The notes under the pieces: model-generated
What the model saw: the letters and a program-made list of their open reading frames with translations, nothing else
Databases searched by the model: none
What the model was told of the DNA's origin: nothing
Made by a program: the position numbers and the translations under genes
In this document: in pieces, positions 61,722-64,000 of the stretch
How positions within the stretch are numbered: position 1 is the first letter of the stretch
How the letters are laid out: each line of letters opens with the position of its first letter
Assembly (NCBI RefSeq): GCF_002288525.1
Contig: NZ_CP023067.1
Coordinates: 3,203,001 to 3,267,000 of the forward strand
DNA from: Sinorhizobium sojae CCBAU 05684
GTDB taxonomy: Bacteria > Pseudomonadota > Alphaproteobacteria > Rhizobiales > Rhizobiaceae
Reading direction: 5' to 3'
DNA: 64,000 bases

Positions 61722-61834
61722 TCCGGCCTCGCATCAACATAGTCGGAAGCAGCGCGATCCAAGGCCGTGGCGTTCCGATATGATCAGAAATAAGAATGAT
61801 CTTGTCCTTCACTCTTAGCGCGAGGCGAGTCCCA
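61722..61834. promoter_or_regulatory. LysR / hglS divergent promoter region
   Basis: Short divergent interval expected to hold the LysR binding site. ATATGATCAGAAATAAGAATGATC at 61776-61799 (given in two parts: ATATGATCAGAAAT, AAGAATGATC) is AT-rich and contains two TGATC steps. No clean T-N11-A dyad was settled. Confidence 0.35.
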
Positions 61835-63232
61835 GTGAAAGAGAATAGTTTCCTTTCGGCCGACGATATCCGCTCGGCCTTTTCCGCCGCGATGTCCATC
61901 ATGTACCGGGAAGAGGTCCCGGCCTACGGGACGCTGATGGACCTGGTCGAAAGGGTGAATGCGGAGACGCTCTGCGCCGACGCGCAATTGAAGGAGCGCC
62001 TCACGGCGACCGATTCTCTCGAGCGCATCTCGGAGGAGCGGCACGGGGCGATCCGCCTCGGCACGCCCGCGGAGCTTTCGATGATGCGCCGCGTCTTTGC
62101 AGTCATGGGCATGTATCCGGTTGGTTACTACGACCTTTCGACCGCCGGCGTGCCGGTGCATTCCACCGCCTTCCGCCCGGTCGGCGAGGCATCGCTGAAG
62201 CGCAATCCTTTCCGGGTCTTCACCTCACTCCTGAGATTAGACCTGATCGCCGACGTCACCTTGCGCGCCGAAGCCGAGGCCATCCTCAAGGAGCGCCGGA
62301 TCTTCACGGAGGGAGCGGTCGAGCTCACCGGAAGAGCCGAGCGCACCGGCGGGCTCGACAAGGCGGACGCGGAACGCTTCGTCGCCGAAGTGCTCGAGAC
62401 CTTCCGCTGGCACGACCGGGCCAATGTCAGCGCCGATCTTTACAAGCGGCTGCACGACGCTCACCGGCTGATCGCCGACGTCGTCTGCTTCAAGGGGCCG
62501 CACATCAACCACCTGACGCCGCGCACGCTCGACATCGACAGGGTGCAGGCGCTGATGCCGGACCATGGCATCGCGCCCAAGGCGGTGGTCGAAGGCCCGC
62601 CGACGCGCCAGTGCCCAATCCTGCTGCGCCAGACCTCCTTCAAGGCGCTTGAAGAGGCCGTGTCGTTCCGCGAGGGAGATTGCTGGAAGGCCGGTTCCCA
62701 CACGGCCCGCTTCGGCGAGATCGAACAGCGCGGAATTGCGCTGACGCCAAAGGGCCGCGGTCTTTACGATCGGCTGCTCGACGAATCGCGCAAAGTCGTT
62801 CGCCCCACAGCCGACGGTTCCAATGCCCGGCAATACGAGGCGGCGCTTGCCGAAGCTTTCGCGGCCTTCCCCGACAGCTGGGCCGAAATTCGCGAGGCGG
62901 GCCTCGGCTATTTCAGCTATTCTCTGACAGAGAAGGGCCGCCGGATGAAGCTTCCCGGCCGCCGCGATATCGACTCCCTGATCGCCGAAGGCCTCGTTCG
63001 GTTCGACCCGATCGTCTACGAGGACTTCCTTCCGGTCAGCGCTGCCGGTATCTTCCAGTCGAACCTCGGCGACGGTGCCCAGCAGGAATTCGTCGCAAGT
63101 CCGAACCAGCAACGCTTCGAAGCCGACCTTGGCGCCGCCGTGCTCAACGAATTCGAGCACTATGACGGGATCGAAAGGGCATCGATCGAAAGCTGCCTCG
63201 AGGCGCTGACTCCGGCGATCGCAGCGGAATGA
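61835..63232 (+). CDS. hglS: 2-oxoadipate dioxygenase/decarboxylase (HglS, DUF1338)
   Basis: 465-residue non-haem iron enzyme that converts 2-oxoadipate to D-2-hydroxyglutarate in bacterial lysine breakdown. It aligns by eye along its length with Pseudomonas putida HglS: MYREEVPAYGTLMDLV, EERHGAIRLGT, STAGVPVHSTAFRPVGE, FKGPHINHLTPRTLDID, HTARFGEIEQRG, YEDFLPVSAAGIFQSNLGD. The His of EERHGAIR, the His of PHINHLTP and the Glu of FGEIEQRG correspond to the metal ligands. I prefer GTG at 61835 (KENSFLSADDIRSAF, GAGG upstream), which gives the HglS length; ATG at 61796 is the alternative. Confidence 0.88.
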   Translation: MKENSFLSADDIRSAFSAAMSIMYREEVPAYGTLMDLVERVNAETLCADAQLKERLTATDSLERISEERHGAIRLGTPAELSMMRRVFAVMGMYPVGYYDLSTAGVPVHSTAFRPVGEASLKRNPFRVFTSLLRLDLIADVTLRAEAEAILKERRIFTEGAVELTGRAERTGGLDKADAERFVAEVLETFRWHDRANVSADLYKRLHDAHRLIADVVCFKGPHINHLTPRTLDIDRVQALMPDHGIAPKAVVEGPPTRQCPILLRQTSFKALEEAVSFREGDCWKAGSHTARFGEIEQRGIALTPKGRGLYDRLLDESRKVVRPTADGSNARQYEAALAEAFAAFPDSWAEIREAGLGYFSYSLTEKGRRMKLPGRRDIDSLIAEGLVRFDPIVYEDFLPVSAAGIFQSNLGDGAQQEFVASPNQQRFEADLGAAVLNEFEHYDGIERASIESCLEALTPAIAAE

Positions 63233-63242
63233 TACGCCAACG

Positions 63243-64000
63243 ATGATTGACAAGCACCATATCGACGCGCTGACGGAGCTTCTTGGCGACAAGGGCGTCA
63301 TCACGCGTCAAGAGGACATGGAAGCCTATGAGACAGGCGCCCGCTACGATCGCGGCCGCGCCGGCGCCGTGCTGCGTCCCGCGACCACGGCGGAGGTTTC
63401 CGCGGCCGTCGGCTATTGCGCGCGCAACCGCCTCGCCCTCATCCCGCAAGCCGGCAATACCGGCCTTGTTTCCGGCTCGACGCCGGATGAAACCGGCAGC
63501 GACGTGATCCTCAGCCTGGACCGGCTGACCCGCCAGTTCGAAATCGACATGGACAACCGATCGGTTCACCTCGATGCGGGCTTTCGCCTGTCGGACCTGA
63601 ACCGGAAGCTCGAGGAACACGACCTGTTCTTCCCGATCGATCTCGGCGCCGATCCGCGGATCGGCGGCATGATCGCCACCAATACGGGCGGCTCTCGCTT
63701 CCTCAAATATGGCGACGTCCGCCGCAACACGCTGGGGCTGAAGGTCGTTCTTGCCGACGAGGCGGGAACCGTGCTCGACCTCGATTGCAGCCTTCGCAAA
63801 AACAATACCGGCGTCGACTGGAAGCAGATCTTCATCGGCACGTCCGGCGCCTTCGGCATCGTCACCGAATGCGTGCTCAATCTCGAACGCCTGCCGAAGC
63901 AGACAGCGACCGCTTTCCTGGTGCCTTCGGGCGGCGCGCATGTGCTGCCGCTGCTCAAGGCGATGGAGGAACGGCTTGGCGCCTATCTCTCCGCCTTCGA
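63243..64000 (+). CDS. FAD-linked D-2-hydroxyglutarate dehydrogenase-like protein (partial)
   Basis: Starts with ATG at 63243, 10 bp after hglS, and runs off the window end after 252 codons. The N-terminal half of a VAO/PCMH-type FAD domain is clear: RPATTAEVSAAVGYCARNRL, PQAGNTGLVSGSTP, HLDAGFRLSDLNRKLEEHDLFFPIDLGADPRIGGMIATNTGG (in part), GTSGAFGIVTECVLNLERLP. The family oxidises D-2-hydroxy acids such as D-lactate and D-2-hydroxyglutarate. Next to hglS the natural substrate is D-2-hydroxyglutarate, yielding 2-oxoglutarate. The C-terminal half is not visible. Confidence 0.85.
   Translation, partial: MIDKHHIDALTELLGDKGVITRQEDMEAYETGARYDRGRAGAVLRPATTAEVSAAVGYCARNRLALIPQAGNTGLVSGSTPDETGSDVILSLDRLTRQFEIDMDNRSVHLDAGFRLSDLNRKLEEHDLFFPIDLGADPRIGGMIATNTGGSRFLKYGDVRRNTLGLKVVLADEAGTVLDLDCSLRKNNTGVDWKQIFIGTSGAFGIVTECVLNLERLPKQTATAFLVPSGGAHVLPLLKAMEERLGAYLSAF

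Overview
The window is a gene-dense, GC-rich piece of alphaproteobacterial chromosome. Protein content and gene order point to a Sinorhizobium/Ensifer (Rhizobiaceae) strain: ndvA and ndvB for cyclic beta-1,2-glucan, a PHB cluster with its PhaR repressor, an rpoH2-type heat-shock sigma factor, a biotin pyruvate carboxylase, and several rhizobial-type palindromic intergenic repeats. I see no plasmid, phage, IS, CRISPR, rRNA or tRNA signal. Assignments rest on recognising protein families and motifs by eye; no database search was run.

Layout. 0-6.1 kb: acnA, divergent from the cytochrome c maturation genes ccmA-B / ccmC-D-G, with a palindromic repeat between the two ccm blocks. 6.1-12.6 kb (minus strand): UPF0314 protein, septation protein YciB/IspZ, ftsY (with four in-frame repeat insertions), mtaB, dapF, and a metallo-beta-lactamase-fold hydrolase. 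12.7-13.9 kb: a MarR regulator overlapping a membrane-anchored cysteine hydrolase. 14.1-19.5 kb: the translation/secretion cluster ffh, chorismate mutase, rpsP, (terminator), rimM, trmD, an opposing TauE-type permease, then rplS. 19.6-21.3 kb: a polar amino-acid ABC binding protein and permease without an ATPase gene. 21.5-28.0 kb (minus): rpoH2 with an EcfG-type promoter, carD, fdxA, an S4 RNA-binding protein and a SUV3-like helicase.

28.7-31.9 kb: the PHB locus, with a small YunG-like gene, phbB and phbA on the minus strand and phaR divergent. 32.1-37.6 kb: rpmF, a GST, mtgA, ispA-hisC and ispG. 37.7-43.1 kb: an MFS transporter with a DeoR regulator, divergent from a cystine-like ABC transporter whose binding-protein and permease genes are separated by a long hairpin, then a LysE exporter. 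43.2-47.5 kb: pyc and an orphan LuxR regulator. 47.9-60.4 kb: the cyclic glucan block ndvA, an OpgC-like acyltransferase, a NUDIX hydrolase and the giant ndvB. 60.8-64.0 kb: a LysR regulator divergent from 2-oxoadipate dioxygenase/decarboxylase (hglS) and a D-2-hydroxyglutarate-dehydrogenase-like gene cut by the window end.

Working together: acnA and pyc feed the TCA cycle. phbA/phbB/phaR store excess acetyl-CoA as PHB. ndvA, the OpgC-like protein and ndvB make, export and probably decorate periplasmic cyclic glucan. hglS plus the FAD dehydrogenase would carry 2-oxoadipate to 2-oxoglutarate. Many genes start with TTG or GTG; for dapF and pyc the Shine-Dalgarno spacing decides this.
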